DNA of 64,000 nucleotides from Ophiodon elongatus (GCA_016806645.1 JACSYO010001521.1:558501-622500); one strand, 5' to 3'; shown: positions 48,647 through 63,176, counted from the first letter of the stretch. Notes: generated by a model from the sequence alone, not told the origin. Numbers and translations: made by a program.

Positions 48647-51414
48647 GAAGCGCTCCTTCCGTCACTCAAACACTTGCACACAAGCGCAGTCTCCATCATA
48701 CACACAAACGCGATCAATTTACACATCAGGCTTTGTATTGATCTGGCTATTTGCTGCCCGGGTCCCCTGCCATGGCCTTTCAATTAAGACGGGAAAGAAC
48801 AGACAGAGAAAGATGGACTGAAATATAGATGAGACGAAAACGATAAATAAAATGATCAACCTGTTTACTTTTTCATCAAAACTTAGAAAGAGATATTTTA
48901 ATTGCATTTATTCTATAATTGGCAGTAAATATATGTTTGGATGTTGAATCCAGGGATGTTTGGGGTGTTTGTGAACTTTTTAAAGTGTGCCTATTTAATT
49001 CTATTGATTAGTATGCCAAGTTTGAGAAATGAAAGGATCAGCTAAGGATTGTGTTGTTTTTAAACCGCCTCTGGAGAAAGAAGGGGGTCGAGGCATTTAG
49101 ACGGAAAATGGCAACTACATTTATAAAGAACCATATTGATGTACTTTGTGCTGTGATTTGTATGGTTGTTATTCTTTTCTTCTAACTTATTTAATCATAT
49201 TTGTATTTTGATATTGTAATAGCTATTTCTCTCTGCATCTGATATCATGTGATGTGTTGCTATCTGGTGCATTCTCCGTATAGAGTACCATGTGTATTGG
49301 TATTATTTCGGCCCAGATGAAGAGCCTGTGAGGTCAGCGTTGATGAGACAAAGTAATCTAGAATGTGCACTTCCACATATTTGACAGGAAAAGGCAGATG
49401 ATATAGAAGTGCTTTGTGACAAAAGTAGAGCCAGATTTATATTTTATAGCAGAACAACCTTCATTTTTTGTTTCTGACACACTCGCAGCAGTCTTCACAC
49501 TTAAGGCCAATTTTGTTGTGCGAAAAAGTTGCATATTAATATATTTATTTCGAATTGTTGTTTTTATCAGGAGTACTTTTACAAAGAACGCCAATCTTCT
49601 TCCTCCCTACAATTTTTTTTCCGATTTTGCATAGCTTATGCAGCGCAAATGAAGGCATCAATCATCATTGTGTGAAAAGGACGTATTCAAAACCGACACA
49701 ACACAGAGGCTCATGAGTGCGAACCAAGACGGCAAACTTTATTACTTCGTTTATGCTTCTGTTCTTACCTTTCACTAGACGGACTAGACACGGTGTTACT
49801 GTTTAACAGAGCATTTTGACAGTTTTATTTTATTTTATTTTTATTTAAACAGCTAGTTCATTGTCCAATGTGCTCCAGGCATTATGGCTTTTTCATGCGG
49901 TCAATAACTTTTTCTCTCCCCTCTGACCGGTTAGAAGTCCCCGGTCAGAAACTTATTTGCACACACACTTTTACTCTCACATGCACACTCAATACAATCT
50001 ATTCTAAGGCATTCAAAATGAATACTCATAAATAAACCACAGAATTTTCTTGGGGGTGCTATGGCTATCCTAGGGGTAGCTAACAGCACCCCAAGCTCCT
50101 CCCCTATCACGGCTGAACGTGTTGGAAAAACACCTAACAGGGTTTTTTTGGGCTTGTGACAGCATGATTTAGATATGATGCGTATATCTGACTTCATAAT
50201 CCTTAATAAAACGTCATAAACCATGACAATAACAAACAGCTGTATGCATCACTTTTTAGTGTCCCCTGGAAATAGCTTCTATTTAGTTTTGAGCTTCTTG
50301 CTCTTTGTAAATGCTTTCTTCATTTGCTTGTGTTGTGTCTGTATTGTGTTTTCTTAATTTTCTCAGGGCCAAGGTAGGATTGTCTAACTGTAAGTTTCTA
50401 TGAAAACAGACACCTTTTTTAATACAGTATATTGGATAATTGCTGAATGACCATAGCATAAACTTTCTCTGTCAACTCTCCTATTTAACGCTAATATTCA
50501 AACTAATATGGGGTTGACCACATGTAGGCTGTGACTTTGACACTTCAGATTTTAACTTGAGAAATTACTCTGACACTTAATTGCTTATTAATAAAGTGAT
50601 TCGGCTCATTAAAGGTTCACACTTCCTTCCATCCCACAGAGCTACACACAGTGCCCACAAAAAGTAACCGTTGTCTGATATGGACTAATTTGTGTTGTCA
50701 GTGGAAGTATATCACGATATCCTGCTCTGTTAAATATATAAGCCCAGCCAGATATCTGGATATCTGTCAAAGATATTTAGACATGGTTTCACCTGTTAAT
50801 CACCAAAACACTTTTCTGAGCAGATTTGGTATAAGTGGCTCCAGCTATGAACTTCAATAAAAGAAAAGAGAAAAAAAAAATAAAAATAGACAAATCACTG
50901 CTCTATCAAGCCATTTTTTAAATGTGGTTGAGCTTAATGAAATCATCCATAACATAAAACCAGACTCTCTGCATGTCCAAAAAAGTTCCACTTTCAATAC
51001 ATTACATAATTAATATGTTTAATTGCAAGACAAGGATGCAAGAAAATGTGGATTGGTTTATTATCTATGATATATATGTTTAATAGATATGCTGGTCACA
51101 TAACATGTGTCATTTGTTTTCCTACAACATCCGTTCTTGCAATATAATGCCTAAAATAAGCTTTATGGTAATGTTTGGGCACTTGCATACTTTAAAGACC
51201 ATGGGGCTGGTTTCATACTCAAAATGTCAACAGTGACTAATCGGATGACATGTAATAAGCGAGACCAGTCTTCCCCAAACCTTAACTAGCATGTGGTGCA
51301 AAATCACAGCCCTATGTATACTGGAGAAAAATATGACGAGTTGACATCCAGGCAGCAATTATGTTTCCTTGAAAACATAATGAGATATTTTTTTGAGGGT
51401 TTTTCCTGCCATTA
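48645..51414. other. Unique AT-rich DNA
   Basis: No supportable gene. A 97-codon minus frame at 49931-50224 covers a more G/C-rich segment (GGGGTAGCTAACAGCACCCC near 50074) that could be part of an old repeat. Confidence 0.4.
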
Positions 51415-51780
51415 AACAGCTTAGGTGCACCGCCCTAGCGTTTTTGCGGCATGCCTAAGCTGCATGAACGTAAAAACAGTGGAGAGATTATCAGGATGAG
51501 CCGACGCTCAGGATGACACGAGGGAAGGGGGGTGAGAATGATGATGCTGTAATTTATCGATCCAGTGTTCACATCCTGCAAAAGCAGGAGGCCTTCATAT
51601 TATTGCCCATGAGAGCAAGTCATCTACCTGTCACTGCGAAAACTGGCTGTTTCCTAATGCACGATGATAATCACTGATAAGACGATGCTTCTCCCACTAA
51701 CTGAGCGCCAAATAGCTCGGGAGTTAGCGAATAAGGACAAGAACCCTGACGCTTAAGTACTATGACTGTGTTATAAATGG
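51415..51780. promoter_or_regulatory. Possible conserved non-coding element
   Basis: Higher CG content than the surroundings (ACCGCCCTAGCG, GAGCCGACGCTCAGG) in unique sequence, with no frame above chance. It could be a conserved element or simply a less decayed patch. Confidence 0.2.
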
Positions 51781-54023
51781 TAATTTTGTATGTACTGAAT
51801 CCATAACATAAGAGTGTTTTTACATGAGCCCACCAACCGTACACACTGATGTCATCACCATCAGTTTATTGGTTCAGAGCAGTGGAAAATAAATCAACGA
51901 TACAACACTAGTTATTAACATACTCATAGTGTTATGTTTTGAACATTCCTGATGCAACTCACCAGCCCTCAGAGCCACTGTGCCACTGATTTATAATCAA
52001 AAAGCCAGGTCATTTGGAAAAACAATGCCATCAAGGCTTTAATTGCTGCACAGCGCTTTCAAAGTCATCAAGCAGGAGTTCAAACAGGAATGCTTAAAAT
52101 ATTGTTTGTTTCATCCCGAAGCCCAAGTCATAACCAGTATCATACCTGTGTTATGAGACTGAAAACCATCTAACCATCCTTGCTTTCAATGTCAGTAAAA
52201 CTATGCTCACTTTAACTTGACCACCACAGAGAGCACAACATATAAATCTAGCAGCAGATTAGTCTAAATGCTAACTGTGCACCCAGCTCCTGACCCTGAG
52301 GTCACTGAGACGGACCTTGTTTTCCTCCCTGGTGCACAAGGAAATGACAAAATCACCAACCAGGGGCATGTTGAGGTAGGTGAAGCCAAGTGAGCATGAC
52401 CACCAAGAAGGTCACATATACGCGTCCTTGTCTACCAGCCTTGGAAAAATCATGTCTCCAAGCATTCAGGGACTATTTTGAGAGAATGCTTTGCTTTTGC
52501 TTGTCTCTTCTTTGCCTGTTGGAACTCTTCACTATTGAAAACTAGGCCTTCTTGACTTTTTTCCACCCTTGTATTACTATAATAGTCATATATGTTAGCC
52601 TACGTATTAAAAATGACCCAAATGCTTTGAAGCTTTGACCGTTACCCCCAAAATCCCAAATAGCCCAGAAAATAACGAGTAGTAATCTCACATTATTCAT
52701 TATGCGTCCACGTTAATTAGTTGTTCTCAGATTACCAGCGCTCTTGGTGTGTGTCCCAGCTACTGAAACGCAGCACAGGACATAGTGACAGTCTCAACAA
52801 AGGTCTTTTATTTCATATAGCCTACAGTCTTGTCTTGATTCATTAGGTTATAGGCCTACATATGAGCTATAGCTTTGATGTGATTATTGCACATTTAGCC
52901 CTTTTCGATTCAATAAAAATAAAAATCTTGAAGTGCGATTTTTGTTTGATGAGAGCATGACAGCTTTGAATATCCTTGAATATTTCACACATAGCCCTAG
53001 TATTTATGTGATATTATTTGTCACATCATCAACCACATCTATGCAACATCAGTAAATCACAGCACTGTCACGTGACGTCAGCCAAAAAGTATGGCAAAAA
53101 CGAAATAATTACAACTCATATTTTAAATGACAGGCACAGCAGCCATAACAGTGCAAAACAATGTTGCTACATGCCAGAGTCACTCAAGCAGTGAAAGAAC
53201 AACGTCGCCACAGGACACAAATAACAACAATTTCCCGCCCGGTAGAACTTCACCTTGTGCCGCTGGACCAGAAACAGTAAACTGGTGCTGCTCAAAATAT
53301 TTTTTTGAAAAAGGGGAAACATATATTTATCACTGGCAGCAGGGACCAGAAAGGGTGGTGTGCAATATGAGATAAAAGGAAATAAAATAAAAACATTAAA
53401 TATAGCTTGCTTCAGCCTCTGGGGGGGGTGGCACCCCTACTGTACTTCCTGCTGCTACGGAAACCCCTCGAGCGCACAGGAAGAGATGTTGTTTTTTTAT
53501 ATTTTTGGTTTGTTTGACAAAGAATTGGGTAGTCAGTAAAGGTAGCAATAGCTGAACTGACAAAGAGTTTCACCTGCAGTATGCCAAAAGGCAGTCTTTG
53601 TTCACAGGACATCCAAGGAAAAAGAAGTCACAGAAGGCAACAGTTTGATAAAAGTGAAACCCGTAACCTTGGTAGTGTTAGCTGTTTGTTCAAGGGAGGG
53701 GAGGTCTTACCACACTCACACCCAGTCACTCTATTTGGTGTCAACTTATGAGGATCTCAATATATTCTTAACACACGCACACCAAGCACTTTCTCTCCTG
53801 CAACATTAATGCAACAGAAATGACCCTTGCTTGAACTCTGCAGTAAAACGTGTGCGTGTCAGTGTGCGTGTCAGTGTGTGTGTCCATGTGTGTGTATGTT
53901 TGTATGTGTGCGTGTCAAGGGTTGTACAAAGTGCCCTCCATAGCCTAGTCATGTCTCTTAAACCTCCCCAGCCAGCCGAAGGGAGACAGAACGTCTCCCA
54001 TCAATTATTAAGCCTCAGAAAGA

Positions 54024-54029
<6 letters not shown>
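51781..54029. other. Unique DNA
   Basis: No supportable gene. A degenerate TG-rich patch occurs at 53851-53915. The plus frame 53127-53375 (82 codons) is unremarkable. Confidence 0.4.

Positions 54030-54120
<91 letters not shown>
54030..54120. repeat. Uninterrupted poly-G run, 91 nt
   Basis: Every base from 54030 to 54120 is G, between AGAAAAAGA and TGAGTGG. Such a tract would form G-quadruplexes and is very hard to replicate and sequence; the exact length, and possibly the tract itself, may be an assembly or polishing artefact. Frames giving poly-Gly or poly-Pro through it are meaningless. Confidence 0.9.
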
Positions 54121-54121
<1 letters not shown>

Positions 54122-55634
54122 GAGTGGTGGAGAGAGGGAGGGAGGCAGAAAGAGACATTGAGAGATAGATGTAAGAAAAGGAGGAGACAAAAGTGAATGG
54201 ATGGATTAAGACAAGAGAAAGACAAGCCTGTGTGATATGCAGCGTTGGAGATGGAGAGAGAGCAAGGTGTGACTCATAAGGAGAGTGTTTAATTCATGGT
54301 TTTGGTGAGAAAAACAAGTGTTTAAATATTAACATCTGTATAAAATGTTTTCGACTTGACCTCATCTCTCATGCACACTGAGGTCATTGTAAAGCAGACT
54401 GTTAAAAGCGGGAGGCCAACAGGGCGGAAGTGACATTTTTGGACACAGATAAATAAAAAATAAAATGTTTATTCATCCACAAACTGGTTATTAGGAAGGA
54501 AGCACAATTGTGTGTGTCAAACACACACAATGACATCAAATGTGCTTTTAGTGAGCTTAAAGATGGAGATTTTAAGAGAAAAGACTAATGAAGTTATCGC
54601 TGGCGACTTACAACATGATATAATGATTGTGGCTTGGAGTGGATCAGAATAACCTTATAATATACTGAAAAAAAATACACTGGAACACAAGATCAACAAA
54701 AGTCAGGAAAAGGTTGGAAAAAAAGTAAGAGAAGCCGGAAGAAAAGGCAAAACAACATAAGGAAGGAAGCATGCTTTTACATAAAATTGATTTTACAGCG
54801 TCATAAATCTAGTAAATTCATCCGATGCGGCCATCTGTTCCTAGCACCTCTTAAATCACCCTTTAACCCACTTTTAGCAGAACAGATTGTTTCATTCTCC
54901 TCTTTACAGACAGTGTCAACGTGATGTAAGTAACAATATGATCACTTTCATAACCTGGATAGCTGTTCAGAGCTCCCAAAAGATGCACTCTCATTCACTG
55001 TACTCCCAATGCTGGGTTTCTAGGCACTTCCAAATGAAGCAAGTACTATGTTTTTTTTTTTTTTGTATCTGTCCTCAGACAAACAAACATCTGATGACAA
55101 AGCCAGAGCAGAGACTAAAATGAAGAACTTCTCTGAGCTTTAGAATAATGAGCATTTGATCTTAAGAATTCTCTCCATCTCTGTCCTGTGGAGCACTGAG
55201 GCATGGAGGCTAATTTACAACTTAATTTTAATATTTGGACTTTACATCCAACAATGTACCCCTTCTGTTATAACCCTTAACTGTGATGAAGTATTGGGTA
55301 ATCATCCTCAACATCAGGGTCAATCCTGTTAAGTTTCTGGTTTGAACTGGAAGGGCACTTGGAGAGCGCAGACCGCTGAAAACGAATGAATGTATCCACC
55401 CCATGATTTGGATCTGCTCCAAAATGTGATGGTTTCTTCATTGGCTCATGCTTCACACTTTCACAGACAAACAAACCAAAAAAAACACACCGAAAGCATC
55501 ATCTCCTTGGCAGATGTAGTGATGATGATAATGATGGAGACTAATTTCAGTCACTGCAGATCTGTTTCACTGCATGAAAGCATTTTTTGAGTCGACTGCA
55601 ACCGCGGGATATTTTTGAATCTCAATAGTCTGTC
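54121..55634. other. Unique DNA
   Basis: No gene supported. A T14 run lies at 55051-55064. Confidence 0.4.
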
Positions 55635-56215
55635 TCCATCCATCCATCCATCCATCCATTCATCATATTCCGCTTATCCGGGGCCTGGTCGCAGGGTCAG
55701 CAGGGTATTCCAGACGTCCCTCTCCCTAGCAATGTTTTCAAGCTTTTCCTGGAGAACCCCGAGACGTTCCCAGGCCAGACTATATATAATATGTAATCTC
55801 TCTAGCATGTTCTGGGTCTAACCCGGGTCCTCTTACGAGTTGACGTACCCGGACAACCTCAAAAGGGAGGCGTCCAGGAGGATCCTGATCAGATGAGCAG
55901 CAGCTCTACTCTGAGCTCCCTTTGGATGTCCGAGCTAGTCATCCTATCTCTAAGGCCGAGTCCAGACACTTTATGAAGGAAGCTAATTTCGGCAACTTAT
56001 ATCTGCGATCTCATACTTTTGGTCACTACCCAAATATCATGACCATAGTGGAGGATGGAATCGTAGATGGACTGGTAAATTGGGAGCTTTTACTTCCAAA
56101 TTGTACGGTCCGGTACAACGATCACATCACTGCTGCCGCCACACAGAACCGCATGTCCATCTCAAGCTCCATTTCACCCTCACTTATGAACGAGATCAAT
56201 AGTAGGTCCGAAAGA
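55635..56215 (-). mobile_element. 3' end of an RTE/Rex-type LINE, antisense
   Basis: On the minus strand the sequence encodes, through frameshifts and stops, the C-terminal part of a reverse transcriptase ORF: SLAWERLGVLQEKLENI, then ARERDVWNTLLTLRPGPG and a stop at about 55676. The pattern LAWERLG-(x)n-ERDVW-x-x-LL-x-LRP is the conserved end of a fish non-LTR element. The minus-strand 3' tail after it is (GATG/GGAT)n, 55635-55663, as described for RTE-type Rex3 elements. The 5' side stops near 56215, so the copy is 5'-truncated as is typical of target-primed insertion. The plus frame 55922-56230 is antisense. The exact family name is uncertain. Confidence 0.75.
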
Positions 56216-56297
56216 CAGAATCAATTGTAGTTAAAGAAAAAGCATCCTGATACAGAAAGATCATTGGCTGGAAAGGGTGATGTCAGAATTGTGAGTG

Positions 56298-56635
56298 AAT
56301 GGACCTGTACTTGTAGAGCGCTTATCTAGTCTTCCGACCACTCAAAGCTCTTTAACACTACATGACATCATTCACCCATTCACACACTGATGGGAGGAGC
56401 TAAGGTGTCACCTGTCTATCAGGAGTAGCTAACATTCATACACTGATGGGAGGAGCTAAGGTGCCACCTGTCTATCAGGAGTAGCTAACATTCACACATC
56501 GTAGACACAGCTACGGGAGACATTTGGGTTAAGTGTCTTGCCCAAGGACACATTGACATGGACTAGCAGGGCTGGGGATCAAACCGCCGCTCCTCTGATT
56601 GAAGGATGACCCTGCTCACCACTAAGCCACAGTGA
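56298..56635 (-). mobile_element. tRNA-headed SINE, copy 4, with two 56-bp units
   Basis: Minus strand: A-box-like TGGCTTAGTGGTGAGCAGGG, B box GGTTTGATCCC (about 56577-56587), body, two internal units starting (plus) at CACTGATGGG near 56384 and 56440, and the tail CTTTGAGTGGTCGGAAGAC near 56328-56346. The units are of the short (56-bp) class without GCATGGT, as in copy 3. It lies about 80 bp from the truncated LINE end, in the same orientation. Confidence 0.87.
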
Positions 56636-57195
56636 AGGGAGTTTGACAGCATGGGAATGTAGAAGTGATCGAGAAGTTTAGAATGGGAAGAAATAGCAGA
56701 ATTTCACCCACATACAAACAAAAGCAGAACATGAGACATACAAAAATAATATATTTCTTTTTTTTAACTTTCGCCTAAGCTTTATATCAAACATGGACAG
56801 AAAAAGTTAGTTCAATTAACAAAATCCTTGATTTGAATGCAACCTCAATTCCAGGCCATATTTCAATGTTAAACCACTGCGTGTCTGGTACATTTGGTGG
56901 ATTATTGTTAATTCTGATGGTTTATACTGATTATTTATTTTAGATATTTGTCTTGTCCTTGAAGAAAGGCTGGCAATGTAGAACAAACAAAGCTTACTTG
57001 GTGTGAACAAGATATTGTGAAATTATGTATTCCTTCCTGAAGAGTACATGTAAACATTCTATTGAGAGGGGCATTTACATATTGCTCAGTATAACTGGGA
57101 TTCCCCTCACTGAGTTAGATATACGACTTTTTCTCCAACACACCTGCACTTTTATGGCCGTGCAAATATTTATCCATGTACAATAAATAAAGTAA
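56636..57195. other. Unique AT-rich DNA
   Basis: Nothing recognised. Confidence 0.35.
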
Positions 57196-57223
57196 TGTGT
57201 GTGTGTGTGTGTGTGTGTGCGTG

Positions 57224-57284
<61 letters not shown>

Positions 57285-57353
57285 GTGTGTGTGTGTGTGT
57301 GTGCGTGTGTGTGCGTGCGCGTGTGTGTGCGTGTGTGTGTGCGTGTGTGTGTG

Positions 57354-57392
<39 letters not shown>

Positions 57393-57460
57393 GTGCGTGT
57401 GTGGGGTGGTGTGTGTGCGTGTGTGCGTGTGTGTGTGTGTGTGTGCGTGTGTGTGTGTGT

Positions 57461-57491
<31 letters not shown>

Positions 57492-57509
57492 CGTGTGTGT
57501 GTGTGTGCG

Positions 57510-57588
<79 letters not shown>
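57196..57588. repeat. 393-bp compound (TG)n array with CG interruptions
   Basis: TG repeats broken by many GCGTG steps, and once by GGGGTGGTG near 57402. It is the longest alternating purine-pyrimidine tract of the window and strongly favours left-handed (Z) DNA. The 278-codon minus frame (57075-57911) and the plus frames over it are repeat artefacts. Confidence 0.97.
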
Positions 57589-57591
<3 letters not shown>

Positions 57592-58570
57592 GCGTCTACA
57601 TTTGCACTGTTGAGCTCAGTAGTGAAAGAGTGATTGTGAACGGATCGCAGTGATAAATGCCTATATTCCGAAAAGATGTCTCTGGAATAAATCAAGCATG
57701 CTATTACTCTGCCCTTGATGAATGACACATCACACGTAGAAATGCAGATCTGAGCAAAATGGCCTAACGTGAATAAGAAACAGTAAGTCAGATGGAGAGG
57801 TAAGGAGTGGTAGTGGGAAAGTGAGAAAACATGCTGTTCATAAGCCAGGTGTTTTTTTAAGATACCCTTTTCCTTGTGAGAAGAGGAAGAAGAACGTATA
57901 ATACTACCCATTTAAAAAATAAAAATATTAATATTATGTTTTGTTTTAAATGCCCATGATCTTTGCAAATTGCTATCATCTCTAACTCACAGTTCATGAA
58001 CTGAATTTTGTTCAAGAGATTAAGTGATTTATTCTCTAGACATAATCAAACCAAGTGTTTGTAATATGAAAATGCATATATTTGCACTAAGTCAATTTTA
58101 TGGCCACATAATTTAGCAATGGATCATCTCTCATTGTGTTGATGCACCATATTTCATAGTCCTAAAGTTGATCCTAGAAAAACTAATTTAAAAGGAAAAT
58201 ACTTTGTAAAAACTGAATGAAGTGACAATTCATTGAAATTGGATCTTTTTTTCTTGTTAGAACCAGATTAATATATAATGCAGAATTTTGTAAAAACCCT
58301 AACAGAAGACATCTGAACCAGTGTTTTCTCCATGATGATGAATCTTGAAGGTTCAATCCAAAAAAGGATCAAAACATTAACAACGTTGGCAAAGTGCTGC
58401 ATGATAGCTGCATGAGTAGCATACATAACACAAATGTGTTCAATAAACATCTTTTTTTTTCAGTCCAAATCTGTAAAAGGACGATCAAAGTCATTAATAA
58501 AAACACAGCTGCTAAACCACTTAATTCAAGGCAACACCGACATATTCTACGACAATTACAACTTGAACAT
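57589..58570. other. Unique AT-rich DNA
   Basis: No supportable gene; the 135-codon minus frame beginning at 58776 is mostly SINE-derived. Confidence 0.4.
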
Positions 58571-58866
58571 CGCGACTCTGGCTCGCTGGTAGAGTAGAGT
58601 CGTCCTTCAGTCAGAGGATCGGTGGTTTGATCCCCGACCCGTCTGTGAGCAAGACACTTAACCCCGATTTTCCCCCGGAGGCTGTTCCTGCTGTGTGTGA
58701 ATGGGTATGAATGTAAGTTAGTCCTGATGGGCAGGTGGTACCTTGCATGGTAGCTCCTCCCATCATTCATACCCATTAATACAATGGGTATGAATGGGTG
58801 AATGATGACATGTAGTGTTAAAGAGCTTTGAGAGATCTATACAAGTACATGTCCATTTACCATTTA
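58571..58866 (+). mobile_element. tRNA-headed SINE, copy 5, single unit plus hairpin
   Basis: A-box-like TGGCTCGCTGGTAGAG (58576 on) and B box GGTTTGATCCC (58624-58634) mark the tRNA-like head; the body ends with TACATGTCCATTTACCATTTA. One internal unit is present and it contains GCATGGT, so it belongs to the long class with copies 1 and 2. Where the other copies have a second CATCAGTG the copy instead has a 14-bp perfect inverted repeat, 58764-58777 and 58783-58796 (CATTCATACCCATT), suggesting local template switching. Confidence 0.87.
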
Positions 58867-59356
58867 ACATAGCGTCAACTGAATTCTAAGAGCTGCACTA
58901 AAATGCATTAAATTACCCAAACAACAACATCATGATCCTATTAATAAGTGAATGTGTGTGTGTATCGAAAGGCTCATATAAATCAACTTTACTTGAGATA
59001 TCATACAGACTGTTGTATAAGGATGCGTTGCTCAATACATCGTCCTGCTGCCCCAAAAATTTAGAGAACCAAATGTGATTCATCCACTGCCTTCCTTAAT
59101 CTGCACCAATGGGCTTGGGTTCGAGAGCCACAGACAGGGTAGGGACATTGTTAGGTATTGAAAGACGGACTGACACATTGCTGGAGATTTGTTGACAACG
59201 AGACACATGGAGATGAAAGCCACCCCTGTCCTTTAACATCAACATCCATACAAGTCATGTCACAGATAAGTGATGAGGAGAGTTAAAGTTGTTACTCCGT
59301 TACATTTCATACATCTTGCAAAGGCCAAAGGCGAGCAGGCTTTACATGATGCTCAC
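58867..59356. other. Unique DNA
   Basis: No recognised repeat. G/C content rises toward the candidate exon that follows. Confidence 0.35.
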
Positions 59357-59463
59357 CTCCTGTTGAGCAGCCCACATCACACCCCAGATGAAGCAACAGG
59401 TTCCTGTTGACACGTTGAACCAGTCTGATGAAATCCTCCCTCACTGCCAGATGCAATCCCTCT
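59357..59463 (-). CDS. Candidate coding exon, product unknown
   Basis: Minus strand: acceptor-like CAGTCCTCCTGCAG lies before the exon start at 59463 and the donor GGAG|GTGAGC follows its end at 59357, giving 107 bp (35 codons plus 2 nt). The frame is open through both boundaries and includes LHLAVREDFIRLVQRVNRN and LLLHLGCDVGCSTG. It extends upstream to an ATG at 59498, so a short first exon is also possible. Composition is richer in G/C than its surroundings. I do not recognise the peptide, no partner exon is identified in the window, and chance cannot be excluded. If real, it is an internal or first exon of a minus-strand gene extending outside the window or across it. Confidence 0.28.
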
Positions 59464-59560
59464 CTGCAGGAGGACTGAGTGGACCGACCAACTCCCATTT
59501 TAGAACACGTTTTGTCCTCTTGTGCTTAAAGTGATAGACAGTATGATGAGTCACCAATTC
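59464..59560. other. Unique DNA
   Basis: Nothing recognised. Confidence 0.3.
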
Positions 59561-59990
59561 AACCTCATTATGTCAGCAGTCAAAGGGAAAAATGTGAATT
59601 CTTACAGTGTGTCTGGGAAGCTTTTTGAGGGTGAGAGTTTTTAATTATTTTCTATTAATTGTATTACATGCATAGGACATGATTCATGTCAAAGTATCAC
59701 ACTGTTGCATTATTCATGCAAATCTGTGTTTCTTTCATGTCTAAATCTTCTGCAGTCTTGACAGAGAATGATGGAGATTGCTGAGCAGATAAATGCATTC
59801 CTTCATTTACAGCTCATCAGGATTTTAATGTTGATTATCAGACTTGTCTTTCAATAATTAATACTGCATTTGATACATTTTGCATAAATTTCCTCTCAAC
59901 AAATGACAACGTCATGGCCTTTGTGATTACAGTATCGACAGATGGAATCAATTCTGAGCTCACTTTTAATAAAATAGGATTTTAGTGTGT
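59561..59990. promoter_or_regulatory. Possible conserved non-coding element
   Basis: Contains an octamer-type word ATGCAAAT (59716-59723) in TTATTCATGCAAATCTG, plus TTTTTAATTATTTTC, TCAATAATTAATACTG and GATTTTAATGTTGATTATC in unique sequence without frames. Texture like an enhancer; unverified. Confidence 0.27.
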
Positions 59991-62051
<2,061 letters not shown>

Positions 62052-62072
62052 TTTTTTTTTTTTTTTTTTTTT
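62052..62072. repeat. T21 homopolymer
   Basis: Uninterrupted T run; could be a retroposon tail on the minus strand but no attached element is recognised. Confidence 0.95.
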
Positions 62073-62905
62073 GCTGATCAGATCTGTGACTCAAAATCAT
62101 GATGTCATCTGGACCATGAGTTTGTGATCTGAATCACAGACATTGTATGAACCTCGTTTCTGGGAAACGGGTCAGAGAAACATAGTAAAATGGTCTTTGT
62201 TTAAATGTACACATGAAGTAACTTTAAATTTCTTACGCATACAGTTGTGGATCAGGACATCTACAGTTGGCTTAATTTGGCTGAAGGACATGTTCATTCA
62301 TTGGAAAGTTAGGTATCAGTCAGGCTGCTTGTGTTGGTGTATTATTGGTATATTGTTAAACTATTGAACAATATATTAGCTTTTTATTTTCACAGCACCA
62401 GCATTACAATAATTAGCTGAGCATCATTTGGCTGACAGGGTTTGGTTTTCTACCTGGCACCACAATATGGTTTGCTTTTCAAAATGTAGTGTTCAGTTTA
62501 AAGTTATCATTTTAGTCATTCTCCTCCTTGGGCCGAACATGTGAACATCCTCCATTATGGGATTTTAAATAAATTGCTCTGTGAACAAGCTGTAGGGAGA
62601 TCAGCTCGATATCATTATAATGTGATTTTCTGAAAATACTACACTTTTTTTTAACTTGAAATGTATGTAAGAAGGACCATTTTGCATTGTCTGCATTTTT
62701 CCCTTATTTATTATTTGTTTCCTTTATTTTTCCCTTTTGTTGTACTGTTCAGATTTATTTTGTTCGGTGTGGTTTGTTTTATTACTTATGTTTTGTTTTT
62801 TTTTGCCATTATGTTTGAATGTTTCAAAAACGTTAATTACAAAAAGATAATCTGTCTGTATCCCACTGTAACCCATCAGTGTCAAAGGGCAGTGAAAGGG
62901 TGTCC

Positions 62906-62908
<3 letters not shown>
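62073..62908. other. Unique AT-rich DNA
   Basis: No supportable gene or repeat. Confidence 0.35.
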
Positions 62909-62948
<40 letters not shown>

Positions 62949-62999
62949 CACACACGCACACACACACACGCGTGCGCGCACGCACACGCGCACACACAC
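62909..62999. repeat. (CA)n/(CGCA)n microsatellite
   Basis: CA repeats with increasingly frequent CG steps from 62941, ending in alternating CGTGCGCG sequence. Confidence 0.95.
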
Positions 63000-63129
63000 T
63001 GACGGACAGACCAGTGATACATGATCTGTTTCTAATGTTCTTAATGTGAGTTTTGGAGATTAGATGACGGAAAATGGCAGCAACACACACACACAACCCT
63101 ATAACCACAAACCCCCTTGTAGCAACATC

Positions 63130-63176
63130 TGTGTGTGTGTCTATATATATGTGTGTGTAAGTGTGTGTGAGTGTGA
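63130..63176. repeat. Short degenerate TG/TA array
   Basis: TG units with a central TATATATA block. Confidence 0.85.

Noticed and set aside
53831..54225. Poly-Gly and poly-Pro frames
   Set aside because: They exist only because of the G91 homopolymer.
55922..56230. 102-codon plus frame
   Set aside because: Antisense to the LINE reverse-transcriptase remnant.
57075..57911. 278-codon minus frame, the longest in the window
   Set aside because: Its core is a translated TG/CA array (His-Thr repeats); the ends have no recognisable domain.
58571..58640. tRNA gene
   Set aside because: A- and B-box words are present but the rest cannot fold as a tRNA; it is the head of a SINE, as in the other copies.
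58369..58776. 135-codon minus frame
   Set aside because: Its first part is antisense to SINE copy 5; the rest is unrecognised.
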